From positions 5,146,001 to 5,210,000 of the forward strand of contig OZ005704.1 in NCBI GenBank assembly GCA_963930775.1: a stretch of 64,000 bases of DNA, given 5' to 3'. Positions within the stretch are counted from its first letter, which is position 1. Each line of letters starts with the position of its first letter. Origin of the DNA: Cliona cf. orientalis. Lineage: Eukaryota; Porifera; Demospongiae; Clionaida; Clionaidae. The notes beneath the pieces are model-generated. The model made no database searches and had not been told where the DNA came from. It saw only the letters and a list, made by a program, of their open reading frames with translations. The position numbers and the translations under genes are program-made. This document shows, piece by piece, positions 10,907-22,890 of this stretch.

Positions 10907-10980
10907 TAAGAGACCAAAGGCCCTGGGCTGTAGCATCCCGAGCGCAGCGAGGGTGCTACTAAGGGCCTGAGGGTCTCTTA
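10907..10980. repeat. Second fold-back palindrome, CGAGCGCAGCGAGGG centre
   Basis: Arms TAAGAGACCAAAGGCCCT and AAGGGCCTGAGGGTCTCTTA pair around GCATCCCGAGCGCAGCGAGG. It begins two bases after the previous palindrome, so the two form a cluster. Confidence 0.75.
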
Positions 10981-11504
10981 AAAAGCGTAGAGACCATTGG
11001 ATGAGGTCTCTAACTGATTTAGAATATAGCAACTGTAACCATGACATTAAGCCTGGGGACTAGGCTACTGTTGCACTGTGCATCTTTCTTTGCCCTTGGC
11101 AGCCCAATAATAGACCTACCTCTCTAAGAGGTCTATAAATGAATTGAGAGGTCTCTAAGTGAAATAATGGACCTCCAATTGACCAATCAGATTGCTGTAT
11201 TTGTTACAACTATATTCTAACTGTGCATATAATGTATGTTTGCGCTTGAGTAACTACCATGACATCATTGTTTCTGGAATTTTGTACATTGGTATTTTGT
11301 TCAATGAGTGCCAAAGTAACATCACGACATTTTGTTCCACATACATGTATATGTAGACTACACATGTCGTGATACTGTAGCGGTAATGACATTTTCCAGA
11401 TTTCCTCGTGGATATTTTGTGCTCGGTAATCAAAAGAAGGTACTGTATATACATGTATGTTGGTACATGTACCATAGTTTGTGAAATTGTCACCGAAAAA
11501 AAAT

Positions 11505-11890
11505 TTTTTTTACAAGTATAGAAACGATTGAATAAAATTGAAGAATAAAGTAGGGGGTGGCAGGATCAAAAAGTACACAAACAAGAGATAATCGCATCTA
11601 TTATACATTCTACGCTTGCTTTTCTCGACTATTGTGCACCTATTAATTATGGTTGACGTGTTTGTTGAGCGCGGTACGTGGGAGACATTCATGCAGGTTG
11701 TTCCCTAGTTGTCGCGATGGTTCGGGTTTATCAGTTTGATTCAACCGCATTATTACTGGTTATTTTTGCACCCCTCAAAAAGCAAGCGTAAGGATGTATA
11801 GTAGATGTGATTATCTTTTGTTTGTGTACTTTTTGATCCTGCCATCCCTACTTCATTCTTCAATTTTATTCAATTGTTTATGTACTTGTT
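11505..11890. mobile_element. Fold-back element with about 110-bp inverted ends
   Basis: The left end (about 11505-11615) and right end (about 11780-11890) are inverted copies of each other at roughly 90 percent identity. They include GGATCAAAAAGTACACAAAC on the left and its inverse on the right. About 165 bp lie between. A lone copy of the right end is found at 29045-29115, downstream of the transposase gene. Confidence 0.75.
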
Positions 11891-12176
11891 TCTGTTCTTT
11901 TGCACTTAGTGTAATTTATCAATGCCATCTTACATGGTTTGCTCATTAAGTGGAAGATGGGAGGTGCGCAAAATTCTTTGCCACGCCCCTCATTAACTTG
12001 CTTTCATATTATTATGACGATGAACAGGATATATTATGACAAAGAAGGCTGTTTTAGGCGGCCCAAGTAGTGATGAGACTTTTCCGCTTAGGGAGAAAAC
12101 CAAATTTCAAGTTTTACTGTTGGCAGCAGCTAGCTACCCGGCATAATATTAATTTTATGATCAGTACGTTTAATAC

Positions 12177-12400
12177 CGCTGCTCGAGCCTTGCGCCTTCG
12201 CTGTATGATGATATGATATCTATGATCAATCCAGCGTAGCAAAAATGCTGCAAGCGCTAGCGAGTAGCTCGCCTATGCCTAGCACCTTACCGCTCCTCGA
12301 GCCTTGAACCTTCATATCCACGATCTGTCCAGCGTGCCGTTGCACGCGCTAGTGATATACGAGCGAGCTAGCTCGCCTAGGCCTACATAGGCGCCTAGGG
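12177..12400. repeat. Tandem duplication of about 110 bp
   Basis: Two diverged copies begin CGCTGCTCGAGCCTTG (12177) and CGCTCCTCGAGCCTTG (12291). Each runs through a CCAGCGT block and a GCGCTAG...CTCGCCTA block. The unit is CpG-rich compared with its flanks. No coding frame. Confidence 0.6.
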
Positions 12401-12479
12401 CCAGGCGCTGTCACATGATTTCACCATGGCAACATATTCCGAGCATGCACATTATATCACAGAAGGTGTATCAGACAAA

Positions 12480-12745
12480 CCCATTCGATAATGCGCCGTA
12501 CATACCCACTATTATGTAACTGTCGAGATAAGGCCAAACTAGCGTGCCACTGCACTGCGCGCTACAAAATAAAGTGGATTTATACTCAAAGTAAGATGAG
12601 CGGTGGAGGCAGTCTTGAGCTAGCCCAACTAGAAAGAAAGAAATCAATAATGAGAAATGGCCTATTTTTTTGAATATCTGGTTCTGACGTATACAATTGT
12701 TTTGATGAATGATTTTGGTCTTGTTAGATGCATAATTTGCTTGAG
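12480..12745. repeat. Dispersed repeat, inverted partner at 22490-22735
   Basis: This stretch matches, on the opposite strand, 22490-22735. Shared blocks include the ACTAGCGTG...CACTGCACTGCGCGC region, TATACTCAAA, the GGCAGTCTTGAG...AGCC block, and the CTGGTTCTGAC...TTTTGATGAATGAT block. The copies are clearly diverged. It is probably an old interspersed element of at least 260 bp. Confidence 0.65.
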
Positions 12746-13779
12746 ATTTCTGATTTTCACACTTAGAAATTTCACAAAATTACCTATTTTGAGATATTTG
12801 GGTATTTGCAATGTATTACATATATGGCATATCCAGGCCATCCCTACTTATAGAGTCTACCGACTCTATGGTAGATAGTATATACAGAAAAATTAAATGC
12901 ACAGTAGCCAGGGAATTATGGCAGATAACCATCCGAGACACAAGGGTGGAGCCCGAGGGTGACACGTGGTTATCTCCCATCTTTCACTTAGGATTTCTTC
13001 TAAAATTCAGCCCTTCTAATCATTCGGCACCCTTTACCGAATGATTTAAAATAGTCTCTAATTTTTGGCAAAGGTCGTCATGCGTATATGCTATAAATGG
13101 GAATGGAATGCGCACGCAGACAGAATGTTGAATATCAACCTCTAAAAATTCGGCAAAGCTAAAGCAATATTATTATTTTCATGCCGAATTTTTAGAAGAA
13201 ATACGGTAATTCCCTGGGTATCGTGCATTAACTGATTTATATCCCACTGTTGATTGGTCAAGGGCTCCTCTCCATGGAAACAAACCTCTCCATAGAAATA
13301 AATTCAAGATTAGACAAAGAATCTATAAATTAACTGAACTCGCTTACTGAGGAGCTATTAACTGTGAGTAGCCTGTTAGCTAGCTAGCTACGAGTGTTTA
13401 GAATAGCTGTCTATCTGTCAACTACTAGTACTTGCCATGTCCAAGACTCTTCACCGTCAGTTTAGTCAACGATATTAGACAATACAAGGGAATATACACT
13501 GTAAGTGCCAGAGGGAGGGAAATATCTTAGTTAGTTCACCCCTGTTACCTAGGATACAAGGCCTAGGTGGGATATAAATATAAGTTAGACACTGAAGCCA
13601 AGGGATCTACAGGATTTAGAATACTGAAGACACTAATCTAAAATCCCAAAGGAGAACAAACATGTGTACCATGTGTCCTTTTCCTCTCCCACACGAATAG
13701 GTGCTAAAATTAGTTGGCTAGCCTTTCCTTGATATTGTAACTATGTACCTGCATACCTGCCCTGCCTTGCTAATACATG

Positions 13780-13952
13780 TACTGTAGTTTCCTGGGCAAG
13801 CACCCACTCCCAGGTAAGTGCCCATGTACCGCTTTTCAAGGGGCCAATATAGAAGCTTCTATGCAAACATGGAATTTTGATCCCAGCCCACGCGGGCCAA
13901 AATCGCAGGTTATATTTAAGCGCCCATGGGCACTTGCCCAGACACTATGGTA
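13780..13952. mobile_element. TA-flanked MITE with GGGCAAG ends
   Basis: The left end TACTGTAGTTTCCTGGGCAA and the inverse right end (TACCATAGTGTCTGGGCAAG read on the minus strand) form imperfect inverted repeats. It belongs to the same broad class as the TACCGTA MITEs, with a different inner sequence. Confidence 0.65.
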
Positions 13953-15391
13953 TTTGTAATTGCTGATTACTTGATGTAATACCGTAGTTTGCTTGCATCA
14001 CTTGGAAAGTTGGTGTGTATATAAGTTTCAGTGCCTGCCTTATTTGGCTACCCATTTGTTTTATGCTGTTAGCTGTATGAACTGAGCTTTGTTTGGTCTT
14101 TGGTCTAAAATATCTGAACAATTATAGTATCACTCTCTTAGTCTGTGTTGGATATCATCGTAATACCATTGTGTCAAATCTATGGATAGAATTTCATATT
14201 CAGGAAGCGAGGTAAGTATCAGTTTTTTTTGCGGATTTCTGCCTACAAATTTGATTGTGATAGTTCAATAATCACTTGATATATCCCACCTACCATACCT
14301 ATATATACGATAGAGCCAGCTGGGCTTTAATTTCCCTCTCTGAGAGGTACAAGGAAATCATGATTCATAAATTCCTCCATAGTTCATTACAATGTAATTT
14401 CGTGTGCACTGTATAGTTTGCACTATGCATACACATGTGTACACATACACATAATATGCAGCACACTAATTGACACTAATCAGGAACCGATTAGTTACCT
14501 CTCTATCTGGCAGTTCTGCCCTGGTTATCTCAACTAGCCATGGTTCTCTGACTCAAGCTATCCATCATATTATTATTCTGTGCGACTCTTCTGTGTAGGA
14601 CTATTCAGTGTTGCTAAGTCAGAACGGTTGTTGCTATGCACATACACTATGGTGCGCATGACTTTGGCCAATCACTTGTCTTCAGGCTATGCCCTCGGAC
14701 TACTGCCATAAATTTCTGGCCCCATGCTTTAACTATAACAAATTGCACCCAAGTGACAGGTATTGTTGGTGATTTATAACTGCTTGATCTTCACCAGAGC
14801 TTACACTACTGGAAAGTAGGTATAAGAAAATGATATGAAGAATATAGGAAAGTGTGTGTGCGTATGATCCATTTCATATCATCAAAGAAGTACTGGTAAT
14901 GTATCTGAAAATTTGACCCAATTTTGGTGGGAAATTGCTCAATTGCGTTTGGGAATAGTACTGGAGTTTCCCATACTATTCCAATCTTATTAGTGGGAAA
15001 ATGTCAGCATAAATAGTGTTAGAATAGTATTAAAGCTCATGAATGTAGGTTTAGTATGGTAAAATTATTCAATTGTGAATATCATAATATTATTAGAAAA
15101 GTTGAATAAAACCAATCAACATGATAATTAAAATAATAAGAGTGAAACCAACGATATTACATCCTAATTACATCCTAAGTGGGAAGAAAAATAAAATCAA
15201 TCTGTAATGTAATGTAATATAATGTAAGTAAACTCAGCCCCAGAACATGCTACGAAGATAATTCAAAGACCAGCAGATAGAGTATAAAAAAAACAAAATT
15301 TACACGTTCCAGAATTTGCAATTTCACTTTCATTGTCGAGTTATAAGCGAAAATGTCCTTGTCAAAACACAAAAGCCACAACTATACTACT

Positions 15392-15480
15392 GTCCAGATG
15401 GTCTAATGGTTAAGCTCTGAGTCTGCCAGGTAGTGTGAAATGCGTGCCCCGGTTCGAATCCTGTTAAGGCCGATTTTTTT
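15392..15480 (+). ncRNA. tRNA-derived sequence with Pol III-like promoter boxes
   Basis: An A-box-like TGGTCTAATGG (15399-15409), a B-box GGTTCGAATCC (15451-15461) and a T7 run (15474-15480, Pol III terminator) are in the right order. The spacing suggests a long variable arm, as in leucine or serine tRNAs. The acceptor stem does not pair well, so it is more likely a tRNA pseudogene or SINE head than a working tRNA. Confidence 0.5.
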
Positions 15481-15950
15481 CCAACTCTTTTAACAGCTGA
15501 TGATGCTGGGAAAGGTTGTTTTACATGTATATTGGATAATAAAAGATTAAATACTAGTACGTATACTGATGCATCATCATCAATATACAGTTTAGGCCAA
15601 TGACAATATTTACCATAGCTAAATACTAGAGTGAAGCAAAGTTAGGTAAAGATCGTCATTGGCTGCTGATCAGACATTGTGGCTACTATTTATTTCATTG
15701 CCCAAGTTTGTGTGGTACATACTATATGCTTTTATCATAATTATAGCTAAATCTCAATTACCATTGGTCTGTCTACACTAAGACCACCGGAAGTCCATAT
15801 ACATTTTAATGTCAACGCACGGTTTACATGGCGCCTGTGGGGGTTAATGATTGCATGCCATACACGTGGGGTCAAAAATAGTGCATGTCTATGTACAACT
15901 GTATCTTCTAGTGTGAGTTAGCTATCATTTTATCTAAAGTACGATTGTAA

Positions 15951-16049
15951 AGAAGAAGAGCTGAGCTTCACATTGATACCAAGAACAAGACTAAGCGTGC
16001 TGAGATGACCGATGTAGACATGAACCAGTTTTCAGCCGCGTATGGCTGA
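15951..16049 (+). CDS. Candidate terminal exon, 32 codons
   Basis: An open frame bounded upstream by TAA and ending at TGA 16047-16049 encodes RRRAELHIDTKNKTKRAEMT then DVDMNQFSAAYG. Composition is protein-like and unlike the surrounding AT-rich sequence. No strong acceptor is visible. It could instead be part of the repeated unit that also occurs near 16389. Family unknown. Confidence 0.2.
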   Translation, partial: RRRAELHIDTKNKTKRAEMTDVDMNQFSAAYG

Positions 16050-16284
16050 TGGCATCTTTGAATTCGGGGCAAATCTGTAACACTCACACCAGCGCTAGGG
16101 GACTTGGTCCACTAGTAGGTAAGTACCAGAGCAGTTACTCGGCTGAATCCCGAGTCTTCCAGGGTCATTCAGCCACCATGAGCGCTCTTTGAAAATCTAA
16201 AATAATTTATCACTTTAGCCTATTCTATTTTCTTGGTAGTATCTATCTAGACTGTCAACTAAAGAAAATACTGAACTTTAGCTA

Positions 16285-16611
16285 CTAAATTAGCTGTGTT
16301 ATAGCTACCAACTCTTCGTCTTGAGTACTTTCTTCGTGACAGTTCAACTCGCTCGTCCATTTCTTGATCTTTTCTGGCTGAATGGAACTTTGAATTCGGG
16401 GCAAATCTGTAATACTCATTCCAGAACGAAAAACGAGGCATCCTCGATGTCTACACCATAGTGGCAGTGTATAGCAGTAGCGTGGAACAGAACCGCTCGA
16501 GGCGCTTCGAGAAACGAACCTTTGAAAACGAGAAAAATTCATTCCGTCCTGGGTAGGGCGCGGTACACGGATAGATATACGGACGTATACGAGATTATTG
16601 CGTGTACCCAC
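16285..16611 (-). CDS. Unassigned 108-codon open frame
   Basis: It is open from a CpG-rich region with a start near 16611 or an internal ATG (MNFSRFQRFVS...). The C-terminal part, SSIQPEKIKKWTSELNCHEE followed by STQDEELVAITQLI, is charged and protein-like. The sequence around GFRSGMSITDLPRIQ overlaps a duplicated DNA block, so the frame may be exonised repeat. No family recognised. Confidence 0.25.
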   Translation of the reverse strand: MGTRNNLVYVRISIRVPRPTQDGMNFSRFQRFVSRSASSGSVPRYCYTLPLWCRHRGCLVFRSGMSITDLPRIQSSIQPEKIKKWTSELNCHEESTQDEELVAITQLI

Positions 16612-16820
16612 GTAATACGTACGCGTGCGTGCGTAATTCTACGCAGGAAAACATCATTTCCATTTTGCCATTAAATGGTAGGTATTAGTGTAGACTGTTG
16701 GTTAATAATCGGACCAATCACCTTCATTATTCCCGTATCCTATGATACCACATGTACGTAGTCTAATAGTATTAGGGTCCAGTAGATCTTGAGACCGAGG
16801 ACGAAGGTATGTAAGGAAGA

Positions 16821-16934
16821 ATGGCTAGGACAAAGCTTTACGACACATTCGACATTGGCATCGAGGGTTTACTCATGTCTAGTTTTGACAACCCTAACTT
16901 CGACTTTGACCTGATCCACTCACCCTCGACTTAA
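16821..16934 (+). CDS. Small open frame, 37 codons
   Basis: ATG at 16821 starts MARTKLYDTFDIGIEGLLMS and ends in an FDNPNFDFDLIHSPST tail. Acidic/aromatic composition looks non-random, but length alone gives little support. No family recognised. Confidence 0.15.
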   Translation: MARTKLYDTFDIGIEGLLMSSFDNPNFDFDLIHSPST

Positions 16935-17369
16935 ACTCACTTATTAATACATCAGTGACACACTAGTTTCAGCTACAACAGCTCATCATGCTCACTGACT
17001 GTTTAATTGCTATCTAGCACACTAGCTATATCAGTACACTCCTGTATTCAGTCTGTGGTACATTAAACTCACGTTGTCTTGATCATGTCCTGCCTATATG
17101 GTGTCGATCTTTATGCATGGCACCAGCACACACTTGCACAGCTATAGCATGATATAATTATGCTGACTCAGCATGAGGTCACGTGTCAAACAGGTGTTGA
17201 TACGGCTTCAAACAGCACATGATACGGATCAAACTCATCGTGATACGGGAATTTACAAGCGTGGTTTCCTTCCATGCATTCCACATAGGCCACAATAGTA
17301 TCATGTCAAAAAGCTATATGATAAATGTATTTATTCAAAGTGATGACTTCTATTTGAGAGTGGTGTTTA

Positions 17370-17930
17370 TTAACCCTCGGCGCATGCGCCGCAGGGTTAC
17401 GGTAGTCGTTCTGTGTGTGTGTCTGTCTGTCTATTACCACAAAATCAGCTGCCTACCTCGTTTGTATGTCGCAAACAAAGTTTTAAAGGGTTCTTTATGG
17501 TGTTTTCAACGTTTTTACCGTTTGGCTTTCCCTGAAAACGCTTTGTTCAAGAGTTATGGCGTCATTTGCTGGTCACCGCTTCCTTCCTCGCTCCCTGGCG
17601 AACTTTCAACGGCCAAACGAGACAGTGATGGCTTCTTTTCAACTCGAAAAGTATATATGGTTAGTTATAGATCCAACAACACGACTGGTTCATCACTGAT
17701 CATACTACACTGGCAGAGAAGCTTCTTGGCTATCTCTGCATGCTACAAAATGCTGACACAGCATTACACATGTGATACTGCTGGACATTACGCAATCGCA
17801 TGCAATGGGCATTCTTGTGGTTACTCTAGGAAGTCCATAGGCCTATAGGATGCATGTAAGCTTCTTGCACTAATGCAGTAATGCTCAGTACTTGCGCGCC
17901 GAGGGTTTTGCACTATTGTGCTTCATTAAT
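17370..17930. mobile_element. Repeat element with TTAACCCTCGGCGC ends
   Basis: The left end TTAACCCTCGGCGCATGCGC and the right GCGCGCCGAGGGTT (17894-17907) are inverted, and TTAAT-like sequence flanks both. A GT/CTGTCTGTCT tract follows the left end, as at related sites 35570-35630, 44640-44710 and 51830-51900. A long frame overlaps most of it (17219-17848, plus strand) but looks like repeat read-through. The right half has a diverged relative at about 24040-24370. Confidence 0.6.
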
Positions 17931-17935
17931 ACCAG

Positions 17936-18028
17936 TAGCTGCCAGAGAGGCAATCCATAGAGAAATGGTCAATTGACACCACTGATTCGGACTCCTTTGC
18001 CGATGTAGAAGGCTACAGCTTGTTCTAG
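17936..18028 (+). CDS. Candidate terminal exon ending EGYSLF
   Basis: After ATACCAG (acceptor) at 17935, or TAG at 17938, the frame reads LPERQSIEKWSIDTTDSDSF then ADVEGYSLF and stops at 18026-18028. It is acidic and protein-like. The repeat 17370-17930 ends directly against the acceptor, so the insertion may have remodelled this intron. No upstream exon was located. Family unknown. Confidence 0.3.
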
Positions 18029-19088
18029 AAGACTGCTAAGTATTAATTTAATTTTAGTTACTTTTCATGTATCATCTATCAAGAATGAGTCATGAGGCAT
18101 GTTCACATGCTAATGTACATGTACTTCTCGAATAATAGGTGTGGTACGGCTACTATTCAAGAGCGGCAGCTATTGATTTTCATTCAATACCTATATATAA
18201 CAAAAGTGTCTAATGTGTTTTGTCAGTAATACCTCAGTGATGCCCTTGTGTCCTTGATATGCATGTAGGGGATCAGAATAGCTTATAGGTATGTGGCTAT
18301 TAAATATTCTTTGGCTTGTATGTACATGTACAAATACTTTAAAATTGTATATTATGAAAAATTTCCAATATATTAACAACACATAAAAATTACTATATGT
18401 GTATACTTTTTATAGATTACTTAGAAAAATATTTTCTAGATTTCCAATATTTATCACATGTGTACTCCAAGTGATAATATATTATTCCAACACTATGAAA
18501 TTATTTCCCACAGTTACACACCAAAGAATTGGGCTCTGGCCTCAATTTCCAAGACTATTCCAGCTCTAAGAGCTCAGCACATATGATTTTCTCATATTTT
18601 CATTACACTTTTCATAGAATTGGCTTCCAGTAGTGTTACCAGTGTAGGCAGAACCCCATGAACGTGTACTGTGTATTTAAGTGGAGGTTTCGTAGCTCCT
18701 CTAAGTATGAATTTTATGAATTTAGTATCCTATTGACAGGAAGTTTGAACTGCCCTCTTGCACACTAGTGAAAACATGAAGTACCAACATGGAGGTGGGA
18801 CCAAAGTCCTGATTAAAGCCTGGTTCGCAATATTGACCCAAGGTCTTGTGCTGCATTGTGTTAAAGTTTGAGAATGGTGAAATATCGAGTTTGCAGTGAA
18901 ATTTTTTGATCTGATGCATGGACGACACAGTGCAATGTGTGATCTTGCATCATATTATTGTGTGCTTGCCTTAAAGTAGATGTCCACGTTTCAGGGGTTT
19001 CCTTCAAGATGGGTTCTCTACTATTTTGGGGGCGAGCCTGAGCAAGCTCCACATAAGCGATGCAGCTGTGCATGATGCATATCTCATA
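18029..19088. other. AT-rich spacer, nothing supportable
   Basis: No exon with both coding composition and splice borders was found. Only short AT-rich direct repeats (TTTCCAATAT at 18361 and 18440) are seen. Confidence 0.4.
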
Positions 19089-19533
19089 TACCGTATGGCG
19101 GGTAATTTTCGTGGGGTGCTAATTCTTGTTATTTTCGTGGTTGATTTGGCAGTCACGAAATTATCCCACCCACGAAAATTAATGCCTACGGTGATATGTG
19201 AGTCCATGATGATGGGCGTGGCCACAAACATCGTGGCAGCGCGGTCAACACTTTTCAGTGTTAGCAAGCAATAGTAGCCCCACTATCATCCAGCTGATAG
19301 CGTCTTCGACACTAATATTCTTCTATCTCATGCCTTTTGTCCAAGTCTCTATAGGTATGGCTTAGTAACAAAGAAGATCGTGAGCACGTGTATCAATTAC
19401 ATCATCACTTATGCAGCAGTGCCACGCCCCTAGTCTAGGACTGGTTTCTGTCACGAACCACGAAAATTGATTGAGGGCCTTTTTGGACTTTCCACGAAAA
19501 TTAGGCCCCACGAAAGTTACCCGCCATAAGGTA
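19089..19533. mobile_element. TACCGTATGGCGGGTAA MITE, 445 bp
   Basis: The left end TACCGTATGGCGGGTAATTT and the inverse right end (TACCTTATGGCGGGTAACTT on the minus strand) extend into CGTGGGG...TAATTTTCGTGG blocks. Repeated ACGAAAATTA words lie inside near both ends. TA flanks. Non-coding. Confidence 0.75.
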
Positions 19534-19569
19534 TTTAACACTTGGTGTGCATGCGCACGAGAGATAATC

Positions 19570-19612
19570 ATAGTACTCACTTTGTGTGTATGTGTGTGTG
19601 TGTGTGTTAGTG
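19570..19612. repeat. GT microsatellite
   Basis: A (GTGT)n tract lies just outside the preceding MITE. Confidence 0.8.
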
Positions 19613-20170
19613 TGTCCACTATTTCTAGCTTATTCTACTTTTGAACATGGCAAGGCTTTACGCTAATTTATAAGGTTTTAAGTCAAAATTTTCTCTAAGA
19701 AGGCTACTTACAAGAGATAATTACAGTATTCTTACTAGTTTTCAACACATTTTTGTAGAATAAGACCAACTGCATCTTTACGACTCTTTCTCCGATTTTT
19801 TAAATGGACTAAGCATGTGCAAAAGTTGTATCATTACTGTATTCAGTTTGCAGTGTGCTCTAATAGTGAAAAGAGAGCCGAGCGTTAGGCCCTTGGGTTC
19901 CTTGGGGGTTTGAGAAGCTTAGCAGAACAGATCTAAGCCTATGTAAGTTATATTGCATTCTCCTGAACATCTAGCAGCGCCTGTCGCCTGAACCACACCC
20001 ATAGTGAATGGTGAGCTGAAACAACAACCATATGATGTTCGACAAGTGAACGGAGATGGCAGCTTCATAGTGAGCACAAACAGCGTCTTTGTAGTTAGCA
20101 GAGGATAATTTCTTTGTTTACTAACTCAGTAACTATAATAGCCTTGGCCTTGGGATATATATAAACTAGG

Positions 20171-20281
20171 CATAACGTGTACTCGGGATACATGGCATTT
20201 ATTGCACTCGGCCCTCAGGCAGCTTCGTGCCCTCGTGCTTCAGTGCAATGAATGCCATACATCCCTCGCACCCGTGTTATA
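20171..20281. repeat. Fold-back palindrome near a GCCCTCGTGC centre
   Basis: Arms ATAACGTGTACTCGGGATAC and CATGGCATTTATTGCAC pair imperfectly with inverse copies at 20242-20281. The centre is GGCAGCTTCGTGCCCTCGTG. It belongs to the same structural class as 10783-10904. Confidence 0.65.
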
Positions 20282-20552
20282 ACTATCTATTACATATACA
20301 AAAGGTGGACAGCTATATTGCACTCAGGCACCAGCACTACATATATGCAACTGAAGAATGAATAACTTACTGAAAGAAGGAACACTCTGTCGTCGAGAAA
20401 ACCATTGGTTAATCACAAACAACTTGCATTCTATCAGATTCACTCCAAAATATCAGTTGTCTTGCCAGGTCTACACTGCTGTTGCTACAACAAAGCAAAG
20501 CAGTCGCATACATGACAGCTAAAGAAATGCAACGCTTACCAAAGAAACTGCT

Positions 20553-20810
20553 AAAGCCCCATTTACACGTAGGCCTTAACTCGGGTCAGGATCCGCATTA
20601 AACTAACTCGCTTATGTGTAAACGCGCTAATCCACTTGTAAACCGAATTAGTTGACCCGGGTTGTAACCCACATCCTGATGTGGGTTAGAAGTGGGTTAC
20701 GTGCATAGTAGTGGGCTATGAATATCTTAACTCGGGTCAAGCGCGTGCGTGTAAACGCGATTTAATCCGGTTCAGTTTAAACTGGTTTGGTACGTGTAAA
20801 CGGGGCTTAA
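20553..20810. mobile_element. AAGCCCC-ended MITE with TAA duplication
   Basis: Left AGCCCCATTTACACGTA and right TACGTGTAAACGGGGCT are inverted copies flanked by TAA on both sides. A 3-bp TWA duplication fits PIF/Harbinger-type elements. The interior is full of AACTCGGGTCA and GTAAACGCG-like words. Confidence 0.75.
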
Positions 20811-22374
20811 GACTCTCCGAGGAACACTACTCGTTGAAAAACCTCGAAGATGCTGCACAATCTACGCTGCCTAATGCGTTGCTAAGGTCAAAGTTGCCCG
20901 TATGCATGTACATTCAAGTGACTGAATTGGCCACGCCCACAACCGAGATTGTATGGTCGTGCACAACTCGTGTTGACTCCGTGCGTAGCCCGTGCTCATG
21001 TATACCTTGCAGTTACGAATGCTTGTGTTGACCATGGCAACTACAGAGCATTTCTACGAAAACTGTCACTTTTTCTTGGCAACTGGGTCGCATTTTCATG
21101 CCCTGCAGGTTAGGACACAGACTGTATAAACTTTTGTCACCGCGGAAAAGTGACAGTATCTGAGAAAAGAGACCATTTCACGCAAATACTAAATTTTTTA
21201 CCATAACTGCCACCGAGCATTAAGAGCTTATAGACTCATACAAGTATATATTATGAAAATACATGTACATCAGTCTGCACGAAGGGGTCACGTTTTCCAT
21301 ACACTTTCTTATTTGTACAGGAAGTACGTTGCTTACTTTGGTTGCCAGGCGCATGCGCCTAGGGCTAGCTCATTGTGCAAGCGTCAAACATATGCGCATT
21401 CATGATAATATATTGCGCACACGTTGTATGAATGTGATTGTATACGGTTGCGCGCGTTTTTATGATTAATATTAGCGCCACCACCAAAAAGGTCAGCGGG
21501 CCAGGCAGGGGTCAAGGGAGCCAAGTGCACCTTATTACAAAAATCAGGATTTGATACCAAAAAATCTCGAAACAATCAAGATTCAGCTATAACATATGTT
21601 AAACTACTGGTTGTAATGTATCTACACTGGTGTTTTTGAAAGATTTGCTGCTTGTCTTCACCATGTTCAAAACTTCTAAAAATGCTCCAGACACATAAAT
21701 CTCCAAATGCGTTGTACAAAATCGACCATCACTCAAAAACAGTAGTGAATTGGAATACGGGGTTGGTTCTACTGTAGAGTGTTAGGACAGAATCTTAAGA
21801 CCATCCATTTAATCCAGCCATCAGCGTTGGGTAGGCTCTGACTGGGGGCCTTGAGTATAGTGGAAATTTTCGGATTTATGCATCTCACAGATCCCAACTA
21901 GGGCCAACCTTTAGCTCTTGAAAAAATTATGTAGTAGATATTATGGTATTGAAGTCCTGTACCAAGTTTTAGGTCCATCGCAGGCGTGCAAGTATATGTT
22001 CAAAAATTCTGAAATATGTTGAAATGAGGATCCCTGCAGATAGTGGCAGCAGCAGGAGAGCTGTTTTACACAACCTACCTCTTGAAATTACTGTGTGTAG
22101 CTCATAATATAATTTTTTCAACCAGTGCTTGGCTCAAAACCCTTCGCACCGACATTGCTGACACATACCGTCAACTCGAGTTGACCGCCTGTTCTGTCAG
22201 CCATGTTGGAATTCGCCCATACAAAATCCCCATAGTGTAAATTAACTTCCGGGTGCGTGATTCACTTCCACGCGAATAAGAGAATTTGACCCGTTCGTGC
22301 AGACTGCATGTACAAACAGCGGTATTAACACTGTATGCTGCATCCGCATGTACCATGTATTGATAATGACTGAG
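20811..22374. other. Spacer with no supportable gene
   Basis: Short open frames (for example 20711-21031 plus) cross the preceding MITE and lack splice support. A GGCGCATGCGCC palindrome lies at 21346-21361. No other structure is evident. Confidence 0.35.
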
Positions 22375-22440
22375 TACCTTAAGGACAGGTTTAATTGCGA
22401 GTACTTAATTTTGCGATTTGGCTATATACCCCTCACATTT
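22375..22440. mobile_element. Lone end of the TACCGTAGG-type MITE
   Basis: TACCTTAAGGACAGGTTTAA continues through TTGCGAG and TTGCGATTTGG words as in the left half of 4048-4257. No matching right end was found, so it is truncated. Confidence 0.5.
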
Positions 22441-22489
22441 TAAACTAATAATCAGATTCTCCGGAAATTATCTATCTAGATCTGTCAGG

Positions 22490-22735
22490 ACTAAGATCAT
22501 TCATCAAAACAATAATTATTGTGCATGTCAGAACCAGATGTTTGAAAAATAGCCAATTATCAATCTTTCTTTCTTCCTTTCTTTTTCATTATTAGGGCTA
22601 ACTCAAGACTGCCTTGACCACTCACCTTAGTTTGAGTATAAATCTACTCCGTTTTGGAGCGCGCAGTGCAGTGACACGCTAATTTTATTGTTATCTTGAC
22701 AGTTACATAATCATCAATGATTGGGCATGTCTGAC
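22490..22735. repeat. Inverted partner of the 12480-12745 repeat
   Basis: Matches the other copy on the opposite strand through GATCATTCATCAAAAC, GTCAGAACCAG, GACTGCC, TTTGAGTATAAA and GCAGTGACACGCTA blocks. Diverged, non-coding. Confidence 0.65.
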
Positions 22736-22890
22736 ATGCCATTTTGTCATATAATGCACATGCTCATAATGTGCTATCATGGTGAAGTCATGTGTCAGTC
22801 GCGCGTGCGCCGGCACATCCATGGCTGGCCGGCCTATAGTAGTACTATACTCTTGCTCAGTGCGCGCAGCAACAACTGAATGGTGCTACC

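Larger units (their letters stand above)
15770..16690. repeat. Possible 0.9-kb element with GTCTACACTAA ends
   Basis: The left sequence GTCTACACTAAGACC (near 15771) and the right TTAGTGTAGAC (near 16688) are inverted relative to one another. Inside, TTTGAATTCGGGGCAAATCT occurs twice (about 16057 and 16389). CpG content rises toward 16640. The element model is tentative; it could also be two gene starts in duplicate. Confidence 0.35.

Noticed and set aside
15490-15520. CTGATGATGCTGGGAAAGG as a hammerhead core
   Set aside because: No stem II can form between the two motifs and no stem III/cleavage segment follows.
17219-17848. 209-codon plus-strand open frame
   Set aside because: It crosses the end of a repeat element and a GT tract, contains no recognisable domain, and related repeat ends elsewhere carry no such frame. 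Likely repeat read-through.
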